Source of the DNA: Litoditis marina
Taxonomy: Eukaryota > Nematoda > Chromadorea > Rhabditida > Rhabditidae
Length of the DNA: 64,000 nt
Reading direction: 5' to 3'
Assembly: GCA_964036275.1 (NCBI GenBank)
Contig: OZ038439.1
Location: 13,931,095 to 13,995,094 of the forward strand
Part shown: piece by piece, positions 35,201-46,300 of the stretch
How positions within the stretch are numbered: position 1 is the stretch's first letter
Layout: each line of letters opens with the position of its first letter
Program-made: the position numbers and the translations under genes
The notes under the pieces: generated by a model
Told to the model about the DNA's origin: nothing
Seen by the model: the letters and a program-made list of their open reading frames with translations, nothing else
Database searches by the model: none

Positions 35201-38200
35201 TGTTACAATGTACCGGACTCATGTCGGTACCAATCCTGGTATCAACAATTTTTCACCTACCAATAAGTTCTTACAAACATTGTTAGATACATTTCAACCA
35301 TTACTTAACTATTAACTGATAAATGCAATATCACAATGCTCGACCACAACAAGTAATACATCAATGAATCAGCGAATGGTTTTCTCCAATAACAATGTCT
35401 AACAAGTATACGTTATCATACAAAAATTAACCGAGGACCTATAGAATCAAAAGGGTGGTTGCCAATAAATAGTTAATTTTCACCTATGCAAATGCATTCA
35501 TAGCCATAATACTTTATATATTCACAATTTCTCAATAATTGCCGGCTCTACAAATTGAAAATTCATCAATAGTATCAATTCATTATTAACTGACCGCACC
35601 CATTCGGGTCCACATACATCCATCCGCGGTGTTTGAGCATCTGTGGCTCTGGCTCGGCTCGGAGTATTTTGACTATAGGCAATCCAGAGTAGAAAATTGA
35701 CAAGTAGTAGCACCCGGACAGTTTGTGGTCAACTGTCAACAGTAGGAATAGTTTTGAATAGGTCGGGACAGAAGGAGAACATATATAGTCGAATTTCGTA
35801 CAGTTAGTAGCGCAGTCAGCTGCCCGGAAGCAGAACTCGACTCAGCTGACTTTGCTAAAAACTGGCGATGGTAGGGAATATAGAAAATTGAATCCTTAGG
35901 TAGCGACGGGATTCAATCAAGAGGACCTCCATGTAATACTCAAGGATTGGTACATATATTTATTGTCAGATGGTATGCCACCGCATGATGTTAGCGGTGG
36001 GACATGAGTGAAGTATCGATCGTGGGCTGGCCTTGGTGTATTAGAGGGCGGCCAGCGCACACATACAAACACATGAGATAACAATAGATAGAATAGATAT
36101 AACATGTATATGCAATATCACTACACCTCGTCCAATGTCCGCATAGAAAATTATTTTTTTAACTACTGGACCAATTTGGCTGAAATTTGGCACACATGTG
36201 TAAACCTCAAAGTTAGCGCGGCCCAAGAAGTTTGGTGATGTCACGTTTCGTTTGGCGCTTGGCGCGGGCGCCAATAGGCGCCAGTAGCAGGAAAATATGT
36301 GTTCCCATGGATGAAATGCTCCGAAATTTTGCACAGAGGTTAGATTAGTGAATCCCAGCCTTCTCTGAAAATTTGGTGTCATGGTTTATATTTGGCGCCA
36401 AACGCTGGCGCCCAGTGGCGCCAAATTAGAACAACGCCGGGCAGGTAAGGTAACGAGCGAAATGTTTCACAGATGTCCGAACTATGAACATAGTTAACGA
36501 ATACAGCTTGGATACCAACATTTCTTCGACATTCTGCGCCAAAACGGTACTTCATCCGCCAACTGGCGCCAAAATTGAAAATAGGGTTTCTGAACCAAAA
36601 AAACAGTCATAAATTGTGCTATTTGGTCGAGGCCATTCATTCCAAGTTATTTGTTACTAATTAGAGTAACATGTTCTGTATCTGGTGCCAATGGCTGGCG
36701 CCCGTTCGCGCCAATGGAGAAAATACTTTCTTACTGTAATGACGCAGATTTTTCACAATACTCAGATTTCAATTACGGAAGCGGAAAAAAGCTGTTTTTT
36801 GAATGTTTCAGGATCACATCGTTTGAAAACCTGGAACTTTCAGATATCAGGATGTTTTATAGTCACCACTATTCAAAAATCGTTTTTCTAAGTCAACTCT
36901 AGAAGTGGTTGTACTAGTACAACTAGCAAAAAGAGAACAATTTGTAAAAAGTGGGGGACCAGGAAGTGTGTGAGTTCTGTTCGGTTTCACCGTTTTCTGC
37001 AAAAAGTGAACAATACGATGTTGTGAATGAGTGTGGAACAAAAAAAGAACAATACATTTGTTTGCACAACGATTCACAAGAAACAGAATATACAAAGTAT
37101 AACTTGAACGTAAAAGTGCATAGTGGTTTCCCCTAAGAACGTTGTGAACCGTTGTGCAAACAGATGTATTGTTCTTTTTTTGTTGCATACTAATTCACAA
37201 CATCGTATTGTTCACTTTTTGCAGAAAACGGTGAAACCGAACAGAACTCACACACTTCCTGGTCCCCCACTTTTTACAAATTACAAGCTGTGTTCGGGAA
37301 TTGGCATTACAAATAACTGTTAGTCATAACGAACTGAAAAAAAAAACCAGATTTTGATGAAACACATTGGGTTGACAATTGGCAAAGAGGCTGTGATTAA
37401 GATATTCAACACGTTGCTACACGAACACCCTGTTTCCCAACTAGCATATCGGGATGACAACTCACATATCAAGGTAGGCGTTGTTCAACAACTGTTTCGC
37501 AGTCTCATCCGTGATCAAATAACACTGAACATCCTGCCCTTCTCCAGCCGACTCTATGCCAAAGGCACGACCTCCAAGGACTCTGAGATTCTTTTTTGAA
37601 CGAAACCCAAAATTATTCAGTACCAATCAGGCGGGAACGTTACGTTGTGTTACTGTTATTTGTTAACCGTTCTCTCTGACCCCGTTTCTCAATCGATTAA
37701 ACAGAACTTTGGTATACAACAAATGTGAACCTGAAACGATATACCACATTTTTGTTCACAAGTTCATTGTAAGAGTATTCAAATACTGAATTCACCTTTA
37801 TTTTCATCAATAATACCTGTTTTGACACTTTATCAAGTTGTAATTCCACTCTTTTTCACAAAAAGTATCTTTTGTTTTCAAATTTCCAAAGTAACTTCAC
37901 GTTCATTATCATGTTTCAGATCTCACCTGATTTCAGTGTTGAACCAGAATCTGCTCCTCCTATGATTCTCCGCCTCCCCACACTTCACAACGACAGAAGG
38001 AGGCTGACGACTGACAATGATCGAATAGTACAAGAAGTAGTGGGCCATGCTTCGGAACTTGGTGTGAGCCTGGAACACAGGTTCTCCAAACTTTCAGTTC
38101 AGAGATGCGTTCTCGTTTGAATTGTTGGGAAATTAGTTTCATTCAAAAAGGTGTCGAGTTTTGTTGTGTTCAAATTCGACTGGAATGAACACCACCCGGT

Positions 38201-39721
38201 AGAACAAACACTAAATAGATTGTTCGTTATGCTGTTACCACTAACCTCTTCGAAACCAACTGATGGGAAGTACTGCTTCAAATAATTCAAACCGGATAAG
38301 GTTTGCTGTAGGAGTTCACCAAAGTATTCGAACCTGAAAACGTGGGTATGCGACTTGCTTTTTTGATTTCTTGATCAGATATCGAAAACATGAAATTGCT
38401 TCATGGAAAATAAGCACTGAACGAAGAACCAACAAGCAGATTGCAGTACACGTGAAACTGATCAAATAGTGCAAAACCAAGCAACTAACTGCAAGTGAAT
38501 AACATCCAACTGTTTGTAGTGCAATTGCTGTGTCCAAAGTGTTCCGATACTGGCCTAAATGAATAAGAAAATCGATTTCTCTACAAATAAATTTGATGAA
38601 CTCGTTTGGGATACGTAATATACTTTTACCATTCTTTTAGCAAAGTGCACGATAATATTTCAAAGTAGATTTCAAAAGTTGACGGTATCGAAAAAGAATA
38701 CAGAATTCTAGTTGAATGATCACTTCAAATAGGATTCATGGAAACGATTGGGATTAAAATAAACTTGGTTTCCGAATAGGGTACTTCCCCACCTTTTGTT
38801 GTTTGATTGCCCACGATAAGAGAACTTCTCCCATCAAATGCTGTTTTTCGTCCTCGTAGACGGTGTATAAACTTTCGGTGGTGTTCATAATTTTCTGAAT
38901 CGTTTGATACACTTCAGATATACCAATTCAACACGAACTTCAGAGATTATGAGCTCATTTATGTATATAGATGTTGACATTTGATTTGTGTCCATTGATT
39001 ACTGTTCAGCAGCGTGAACAAATCATCACGCTGAACGTTTGTCCATCAATCAAAACATGCAAATGCATAAACAAAAAAACATCTCATTTTGTGCAGGCTC
39101 AAACGTAATAACATCATACGAACTTGATTCAAAATTTGAGTTTTCTATGCAATAACTGTACCTGAATGAGAAGTGGTTGATCATTGGGATTGAGTTTTCC
39201 CGATAAAAGTGCGTCCACGTCATCTTTAAATAACTGAAATTGACAAATGTTTCCAGGAAAAAAATACGAACACATTAGAAACTTGCTTTCAATTTTATTG
39301 TAATGAACTTCGACCAGAACGCATCGTTCTGCAGATATATTCGGCAAAAGACCAACCGAAATAAACAGACTATTATCTAAGTATTTAACAGTAACAATCT
39401 ATGAAAAAAACCTTTTTATTGCTTCAATTGTTTCCGTCGTACCTTTTCGTTGCATGCAAAATGAAGTAATGAAATGCGCTTATGATTAAATTCACTCGTA
39501 ATTTACAACTAAGAAACTAAGTAGGTAACCGTACCTAATATATGATAATGATAATACTTGAAAAAAATCGAAACAACACTAGTTTTTCTGTTTTATCGTA
39601 CCTGATATATTTCGGCACTCTGATTGTGTCTCGACACGAAAGAGCCGTCAATTGACGGCTCGGAGGGTGAAAATGCGGATGAGGACTCCATGTCCACGTC
39701 GGAAAAACCGGTCATTGACAT
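26285..39721 (-). CDS. sta-1: STAT transcription factor (sta-1-like)
   Basis: Signal-dependent transcription factor: phosphotyrosine-driven SH2 dimerisation, then DNA binding in the nucleus. Sixteen phase-consistent exons on minus: 39721-39602, 39233-39162, 38894-38785, 38333-38246, 38069-37927, 37582-37466, 34166-34076, 33818-33705, 33478-33395, 28908-28831, 28422-28351, 28064-27993, 27754-27618, 27317-27184, 26897-26779, 26389-26285. They give 551 residues. Landmarks: acidic Ser-rich N-terminus (MSMTGFSDVDMESSS), EKQHLMGEVLLSWAIKQQK, IVSRQPPSVVVK at the DNA-binding domain entry, VSLPFAVLVGPKSD, SDIPSMVTCAEMADALEMKF, linker EWKLVPFFDWFFKLAEI, SH2 GFCSKDDAESLL and LLVRFS with the phosphotyrosine-binding Arg, and tail candidate site DEIYFDNQ. 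The coiled coil is much shorter than in vertebrate STATs. Donor GTACCC of exon 3 is weak. An upstream exon may exist (AACAG acceptor before the ATG). Two LTR-type elements lie in introns. Confidence 0.88.
28486..28675. mobile_element. MITE, TATAGGTTTGTCAAAC family
   Basis: Ends TATAGTTGCTAGTTTCCCCG on the left and CCAACGGTTTGACAAATCCT then ATA on the right. The interior shares GATCGATTGAGCGACGCGGGG-like sequence (GATTGATTGAGCGACGCGGG) and ACGGTACGGTGTCC with 46386-46585. It lies in a STAT intron. Confidence 0.7.
28958..29119. mobile_element. Palindromic MITE, GTACGTATGC family
   Basis: GTACGTCTGCTAGAAGATCT at the left, AGGATCTTCTGGCTGACGTA at the right. It sits 34 bp left of the 5' LTR of the larger retroelement, within the same STAT intron. 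Confidence 0.75.
29154..29388 (+). repeat. Left LTR of the 3.9-kb element
   Basis: Contains interleaved inverted repeats at 29172-29214 and a GATATAAACC box about 25 bp before its end. It ends ACTAA where the right LTR has ACTCA. Confidence 0.75.
32820..33054 (+). repeat. Right LTR of the 3.9-kb element
   Basis: Matches the left LTR base for base except for a few substitutions (for example CATTAGCAAACAA for CATTAGCATACAA, and GGTATAAACC for GATATAAACC). Confidence 0.75.
34476..34550 (+). other. tRNA-like B-box motif, degenerate
   Basis: GAGCGAGTTCGAGTCCGCTC resembles a T-arm (GTTCGAGTCC) about 45 bp after GTTAGTGAGTTTCGTGCC. No cloverleaf with a 7-bp acceptor could be drawn. It is probably another tRNA-derived repeat rather than a tRNA gene. 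Confidence 0.35.
34862..34916 (+). repeat. Tandem CGTC(C/G)CT microsatellite
   Basis: CGTCGCTCGTCCCTCGTCGC-type hexamer repeats. The TRIM inserted in this tract; the repeat resumes to its right at 36126 (CCTCGTCC). Confidence 0.8.
34917..36125 (-). mobile_element. TRIM: miniature LTR retroelement
   Basis: Two direct repeats of exactly 194 bp (34917-35110 and 35932-36125) differ at about two positions and carry TG...CA ends on both strands. They are flanked by CCTC on both sides (34913-34916, 36126-36129), a 4-bp target duplication within a microsatellite. The interior is 821 bp with no meaningful reading frame. Read on minus, the right repeat is the 5' LTR. It is followed by TGGAGGTCCTCTTGATTGAA, a primer-binding-site candidate, and the other LTR is preceded by the polypurine tract GAAAGAGGGGGGA. 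Length, structure and lack of coding capacity fit a terminal-repeat retrotransposon in miniature, mobilised in trans. It lies in the STAT intron 34167-37465. Confidence 0.85.
36241..36720. repeat. GGCGCC-rich degenerate array
   Basis: At least seven GGCGCC palindromes and further GCGCCAA motifs lie between 36267 and 36702 in otherwise AT-rich DNA. They are often in the context TGGCGCCAAA, alternating with short AAATTT(G/T)GC stretches. No exact repeat unit could be fixed. Confidence 0.6.
36941..37280. mobile_element. 340-bp near-perfect palindromic MITE
   Basis: The arm starting TTTGTAAAAAGTGGGGGACC is repeated inverted up to GGTCCCCCACTTTTTACAAA. The arms pair for about 145 bp with only a handful of mismatches around a short, unpaired centre. 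The transcript would form one long hairpin. It lies in the STAT intron between exons 6 and 7. A divergent relative is at 8583-9266. Confidence 0.9.
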
Positions 39722-42180
39722 GGCCGGGGTACGGTAGGTCTGTTAACAACAATAATAATATTTCTAATGAAAATAATAAAATTATTATATTAATCCATGG
39801 TCGGAAACGGTAGGTCATATACAAAAAGTGAGTTTGATGAAATTCAATGACTTGGTTCGTATAAGTATTAGAAGTGGCCAAAATGTATTTCGATCTCAGA
39901 ACAGACTTTTCTCAAACTTTTTCAACCAACGAGATCAAACAACACAGCTTGTTTTGGTAAGAGCGAACCCCACTATGAAAAGGCTTGTAGACTGTTAGCG
40001 AACTAAATGTAAAATGAATTTTAATATTATGACAACAGCCATATGCCATTGATGGTCGTCCCAAAGACAAATTGAGAATAGAAACGTATGGTTCTTAGAA
40101 AAATTGAGAGATCAGGGATCAATGTTACCAAACTATTCCCAATTCTAACAATTCAAAATCAAACAAAAACACTAGCTCAGCTGGTTTTCAACACAGTACA
40201 ACTCATGCACAACAATACATCAAAATGAAAGAATCAATAGGGCACGGGTTGTGGCGAGAAGCAAAAGTAGTTGACGGGAACGGGTTCTGACCCCGCGCGA
40301 GATGGCAAGACGAAATGACGCACGTAGCAGGCGAGTTGCCATGTTTTCACCTAAAGTTCAAGATCGAAAACACTTTAGTTTAGTGAGGCATGGTCAAAAA
40401 TGACAGGGCAGAAGTTAATGGGAGAGGGCACATATCAGAGGATACTTGTGTTCGAAATTCATCGAAAACATAGTGATGAGAGAAAGTTTGGCATGTAGCC
40501 AGCATATTTTCATGTTTTCACCAGAAGTTCAAGACCAACACTTCAGTGTACTGAAGCAAGGTCAAACATCACATGACAAAAGTCAATGAAAGAAGGGGAG
40601 GGGTAACTGTATTCAAAACTAAATGTTTAAGGTAGATAAAGGCAAAACTGTTGGATAGCTGAACGACGTCAGCCGTTTTATTAGGGAAATTAGTGGGAAA
40701 GGGCAGCTATACGAACATCCGTGTGTTTTCAATTTGTGGAAGGTAGAAAAATGAGAAGGAGAAGTTTGACAGGTAGCTGGTCTGCCATGATTTCACGTGA
40801 AGTTTAACAATGACCACAAGTTGGTACAGTATTTAGAATATTTATTCAACGAATTCATGTATTTTGACACATAGTATTAAATGGTGTTCTCTCAGCTTCA
40901 TGCTTCACGTACGGATTCAACGGGAAAAGGCTAATTTCCAAACATCTGTCAGAGACCGGACTTCGCGGATCCAAGTGCTTTCCAGGATATTTTTGAAGTC
41001 ATCGTGCCGTCTTGTTTTTGGGCGTCCAACTCGGCGCGTTTGGTTGTAGGGGAACCAGTGAAGCACCGTTGTGGACCAATTTCGGGTTCGGACCACTTTT
41101 TCAGTCGTTATAGTGGTAGCGTCCGCGCCTCCCAAACTTTTGAGCCCGGTTCGAGTCTCACATGAGACGGATATTTTATGAATTTGGCAGGCACTATATT
41201 AGATATGTAGTGCAAAAGGGGTAGCAATAGTTTTGAAATTTACATGTTTGAATGTGTAAAGTAGATCAGAGCAAACACAACGGTAAACGAAAAAGCAGAT
41301 AACTGTTTAAGAGTAACTCTTTCTCTCTATTTTTCTTTTCTTCCATTCTACTTCTTTTCTCACTCTCTTCTCTCTGCACCTCTCTATTTCCCTCCCACTC
41401 TCTTCTACAAAGGCAGGCTTCTTGTTTTGAATTGTAAAGCGTGACCTCGCTAAATGACGTAAACGTATGACTCATCAGTGAACGACCATTATTACTACTA
41501 GCCTGCAGTTAGTAATATATGATCTCGCATTTAGAAGATGTAATCAACTATAATAAAACTCTAGAAAATTGTACTCCTCCTCTGATATGCAGTATCTAAA
41601 GTATCCGTCCTATGCGTTTGACAATTTTTTGTCTTTCAGATTGAAATATGACTGCACACGATGCCTTCGCACAAAAATAAAAATTTTAAGTGATTTCAGT
41701 AAGTTTTTCTGTTCTGAGTGAGAGTGAAAAGCTTCCACAGATCTACGATTAGGCAGTACAATACAGCTGGCATTTAGAACCTAATGCAACTCTAGAACAC
41801 TTTGTAGTTCATAGTCTACTGTGTATCATTAGCTTTCCTGCGCTTGCGTCAATTCTTGTTGCTTTTCAGATTGAGATATAGCAATCTCAAGTGTTTACAG
41901 TAAACTTTACTGTTCTGAGTTAGTGCCGAATAGAGTAACACTTTCCACAGAGACATTTTGTGCCCAAGTGGATAGGTCTGAAATGGAGGATAATCGCAAT
42001 AAAATTCATATAAAGGAAGTTCTATTAAACGGAAACTCTATCTGCACTGTGATGTTTCACTTCATCCAAAACAATTCCATTTTGTAACACGCGCAAATTT
42101 CATTTTCATCAAAACACCGTTGCAAATAACTGGTTTTCAACATCCGCAAACAGAAAATCTACTTTGTTATTCACTAGGAA
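39722..42180. other. Intergenic with degenerate tandem-like repeats
   Basis: No exon was supported. Three related segments beginning CATGTTTTCACC(T/A)(A/G)AAGTT or CATGATTTCACGTGAAGTTT (about 40341, 40511, 40789), each followed by AAGAxC...AC and a TGACAAAAGTxAATGxxAG-type stretch, look like old tandem copies. A tRNA-like motif (AGTGGTAGCGTC ... GGTTCGAGTC) is at 41110-41155. 40820-40920 repeats 5415-5545. STAT regulatory DNA may lie here because the STAT ATG is at 39721. Confidence 0.5.
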
Positions 42181-42185
42181 AACGA

Positions 42186-42192
42186 TATAAAA
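42186..42192 (+). promoter_or_regulatory. TATA-box candidate for the small secreted peptide
   Basis: TATAAAA, 75 bp upstream of ATG 42267. The spacing fits a short 5' leader of about 45 bases. Confidence 0.45.
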
Positions 42193-42266
42193 CTGCATCC
42201 CACACTTCAACAGAACATAACTTTGGTTAATTGCTCTCAAAGGTTTTGTTAACTTCTACCTGCAAA

Positions 42267-42325
42267 ATGCAAGCACTCTTCTTCTTTCTCCTACTGTGTC
42301 TTCTAATTATCGCTGTGCAATCGAG
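42267..42325 (+). CDS. Signal-peptide exon of a small secreted peptide gene (partial)
   Basis: ATG 42267 opens MQALFFFLLLCLLIIAVQSR, an almost ideal signal peptide with a hydrophobic core of 16 residues and a short polar cleavage region. It is followed immediately by donor GTGGGT in phase 2. Small secreted peptides (neuropeptides, caenacin-type antimicrobial peptides) in worms often have such a first exon behind a TATA box, present here at 42186. I could not find the next exon; a SINE-like element starts about 120 bp downstream. Read without splicing, the frame continues to a stop at 42426-42428, giving a 54-residue precursor. It may be a decayed gene. Confidence 0.45.
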
Positions 42326-42445
42326 GTGGGTCCTAACAAAGTTAGTTATTCCCGTTATATATAAGATAGTTTTCCCTGGAAATTTTCAAACAAGAACCAT
42401 AAATAATGCAAAGGCTTGGTTCGATTGAGTCAGACTGTATAGTAC

Positions 42446-42580
42446 GTGCCAAATTTATAAATGTCTGTCTCTCGCCGGAATCGAACTTGCGAGCATAATA
42501 TTCGTGGCAGGGCGCTAACCACTGCGCTATTAGTGCACATAACCGGCAAACTTTGGAGTCGAGTACACAGCGGAAAGTAA
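42446..42580 (-). mobile_element. tRNA-derived SINE-like element, copy G
   Basis: Minus-strand copy: GTGCCAAATTTATAAATGTC, perfect B-box complement GGAATCGAACT, A-box complement GCGCTAACCACTGCGCTATT, then GCACATAACCGGCAAACTTT and GTACACAGCGGAAAGTAA. The distal half is truncated. Confidence 0.8.
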
Positions 42581-43393
42581 AAAAGACCATGATTTGAGAT
42601 AAAATATTAATTATCTAATGAGATTTGTTCATCTCGGAAACATAGAAATCACATAACTTGTTTCCAGAATAATCGAGAGCGGCGACCTTCGCTACCGTTT
42701 CGCCATGTTCCCGGAGTATGAAATATACATTCCGTGAGAAAACCGGACCGGATCCGGACCAAATCTTTCTTTTACTGATCTCATTTTCATGTTTCAAGTT
42801 GTTGTTTTCGACACTGCCAAGTCTCGTGATAGTTGTACATACGTAGCAAATGATAAAGATTCGAAATCACGTGAGCTACAAATGATTGACCAAAGTGTAA
42901 CAAAATCAGGCTGAGTAGGGCATATCCGAAAGTAAATATAATGAAGTGTTGCAAACTGATTGAATAATCAAAAGTCTAGTTTTTTGAAAGTAACTTTTTT
43001 TCATCAAAGGGGAAAACAAATGATGATAAAAATTTATTTCTAACAAGATTCCAAAAATGTCTCCGGTTCCTGAGTGAAGCTTCTGGAGGTTTATTGCTCT
43101 GCAAAAGTCTTTGATTTTTGAAAATCACAAAACATTTTTGGACGACATCAACTTATACCAAACTTGACGAGAAAGTCCATTTGATAATTTTCGTATGGAA
43201 CGTGATCAAATCAGAGGAGTACTTTGATCTGCGCACACATTAATCTTTTTGACTCAATGGAGCGAGATTAAACTACAAACTTTAAACACAATAGAAGAGT
43301 CATATATGTTAAGAACTGTTCATGGCGTGCAAGAATTCTGAAAACATCAAAACAAAAACTGCCTGGCTATTGCGTCATGTGACATGTGAAACT

Positions 43394-46300
43394 TCACGTG
43401 AGCACGTGGGCTGACACGTGAAACTACACGAGAAACGTGAGTACATCAGTCGAACCAGGATCAACTCACTGATACGGTAGTGCAGCTCCACGATGCTTTT
43501 CGAGTATCGATTGAAAGTGATGATCGGAACAATTCGGGAGGACGAATAGAACTTTTTGCCAGCAGAGCCAGCCGTACAGAATCTGGAACACAAAGAGTGT
43601 AAATTTGAAAGTATAAAAGACAATGCCACATATGGGATACGAACCAATTACAACCATTTTTCTGACTCGATAACCATTTCACTAAGACTAAGTTGACGAA
43701 ACTAGCATACGTATCCGTGCAAAAGTAGTAGTGAAGAGAAGAAAAATATGGGGTTAGCTCTGTTCAAAGCAAGCCTAGACGGTGTATGTTTATCGATCGC
43801 GTTGTGTATGTAGTTTGATTCGTAACTTTACAGTCCAACTTTGTTAGTTATGATGTGTATCGAGATCAAATAACAACTCAATTCTGGCTTTTCTGGTTCA
43901 TGTCATCATGTTTCATGTATTTTGTATGTGGTTCTTCAAGTTGTCCGAAAACCGAGCTTGGAATCGCTTCGATAACCATATGTTCGTGAATAATCGACCA
44001 TCAGAAATACGAAGCTATAGAAGTTCTGGTAGAAACGACGGAGACCATCAAAAGGGACGCACCTGTAACCGGTCCGTTTCTGATCCGGCTGGGTTTTGAT
44101 CTCCATACCCCCGTAGGCGCAACCCGTCGAGACCGGTCCACTGTAGGACTTGATTATCACTTCAACTCGTTTTCCGATAGGAGCCTGAAAAATGTGGATC
44201 GACAATTTTTTGAAGGTTTGTAGTTTGGTGCCCTTGGTTTTGGCGGACAATCACATATTGTGGTCTGTTTCGACATCAAACTTCTAGAGGGCAGTTGTGA
44301 AGTTGCCGTAACAGATTTCTGACGTGAGAAAGCACGACACGTACGTGAGACAATTCAGCAGATTAAAACACTTGTAACTTGTAGGTCAAAGATCGCAGAA
44401 GTTTCGTTTTGAGAGAGGTGTTTTGCGTGAGTTTAAAGACCAAGGGTCACGCCAACATTTATTTTCAAACTTCATCGTTATCATTTTTTGTAGGTTTGAA
44501 AGTGAGTGGAAGTGATTGAGACTAAAGTTGAGAGAAAATAATCAATGCTAAATGCTTTTTGAAAAAAAAAACAGTATACTGTGAGTATATGTTTTTTCAA
44601 ACTGGCGCCTGCGCAAATATGAGTCACGGTTACTATGCACACGGCGCGACTTCAGCGCCCCCGAAAACGATTCGATTTTTATATTTTTCGTTTCGTTTTT
44701 CAATGTTGTTTTATTTTATTAAAACGATTCATATATTGCTGCTATCAGTTCTGAAATTGCTTTAAATTGATTTCGGTCGCAGATAATACAATGTAATGTG
44801 TTCAGGTCGAAAAGTTGTGTAATTAAAAACTGTGAAGAGTGGAAAGAAACGCAAACCACCTATAGAAATTTCCAAAAAAACATATATAACGAGTGTTGCC
44901 TCATTCTCAGAATAATAGCTATAAAATGTTCAACTGTTCAGTAAAACGACGAGCCACTCTCTGTGAGTTTTTAGAAATTCTACAAAACTTTCTCCAAATT
45001 TCAGTTCGAAGGAGAGCTATGTTTGCTTGAGTACATTTGAAACCGACAAATAGAACGAGAAATTTTCTTTCTCACAAATAAACTCACTCGTATCCAGTAG
45101 TTGCACATGGCGAAGTGCGTCTTCATCGTCGCTGTCCCGGCTCCCACGACACTTCGCAGTATCTTGTACGTTGCACCAGCCTCCACGATCTTTCCACAAG
45201 TGGTGGGTGTCTTAAATAATTCAAAATATATGATGTGCAGTGAATGAACACAGCTACTAATCAATAATAATAGAGTTCATAGTTTTAAATTAGTCATTTG
45301 AGCTTGAAGATAGCCAAATCTGTGCGTTCCTGTAAAACCTGACTAGAAAACACCATGATATTTCCGTGACACACACACCTCATCTTTCATTCACTACATA
45401 GGAATGAGAATCACTATGAGTTACTGTTTTGCAGTAGTCCACATTATCTCACTTCGCTCGTGACAATATTGTGACTTAAATTAGTACTAGTGAACTCGCC
45501 ACAAAACGTCTACCTTGGAGACCTGCAGTACGTATGCTAGAATGTCTCGGCCTTTTCAACCCACCCTGCGTCTCTCGCTCTGCCTCACTATTTCTCGTCT
45601 CTTACATCCCGGCCGGATGTAATAGTAAAAATAGCGTGTTTGAGGAGACGCGGGATGCGATGAAGGTGCCGGGCTCTTCTAGCATACGTACTCTGAAGTG
45701 AATATAATACTTACCCGTGCCGCACACAGTGTACCGCCGTATCCGGAGGGGCAGATGCATCTCTTACACGCACGCGGATGGGGGAATCCACCGTTCTGAC
45801 ATTTTGCCGAAGTTGCGAGAGGACATTGGGCTATAATGAATGCCAAATATAAATAGGTGTATGTCTCAATCAAAGCGTAGTTCAAATTCTATTTTGAACA
45901 CGTTCTCAACGCTGCGAAGAGCTCTTTTCCGAGAACGTCTTGTGTAAAACATAACTCATTTTGTTCAAAACTTTTACCAAAACGTAATCAAAATGTGTAT
46001 TTCAGTAGCCACTAGAAAAAAATAACAGACCTTTGCACTTATAATGAGCGTTCATCATGGAGATGTCATAGAAAGAAACGATGTCAGATCCCATGGTCTG
46101 CTGATAGTTCGCAATCTTGGCCACCATTGTTGCTTGACCGTTTCCAGAGGCACTAAAACAAGAAGTTACAGTATCCAGAAACTGAAATATGGATGTTTCC
46201 GTGTAGCCAACCTTTCCTTATAGAATTGTTCTCTTGCAAAAGTTCGAATAGACTGTTCTTCCATGTGTAAAAAGACTTGTATGTCATACAGATGCAACTT

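Noticed and set aside
37354..38120. Plus-strand coding exons (open frames at 37354-37599 and 37872-38120)
   Set aside because: They are antisense shadows of STAT exons 5 and 6, whose minus-strand frames match the DNA-binding domain and agree in splice phase.
42615..42797. Final exon of the astacin gene (minus frame ending YVSEMNKSH)
   Set aside because: It does not show CUB-type residues and would need a long intron from 43470. A short terminal exon near 43394-43410 fits phase; this remains unproven, so the frame was left unassigned.
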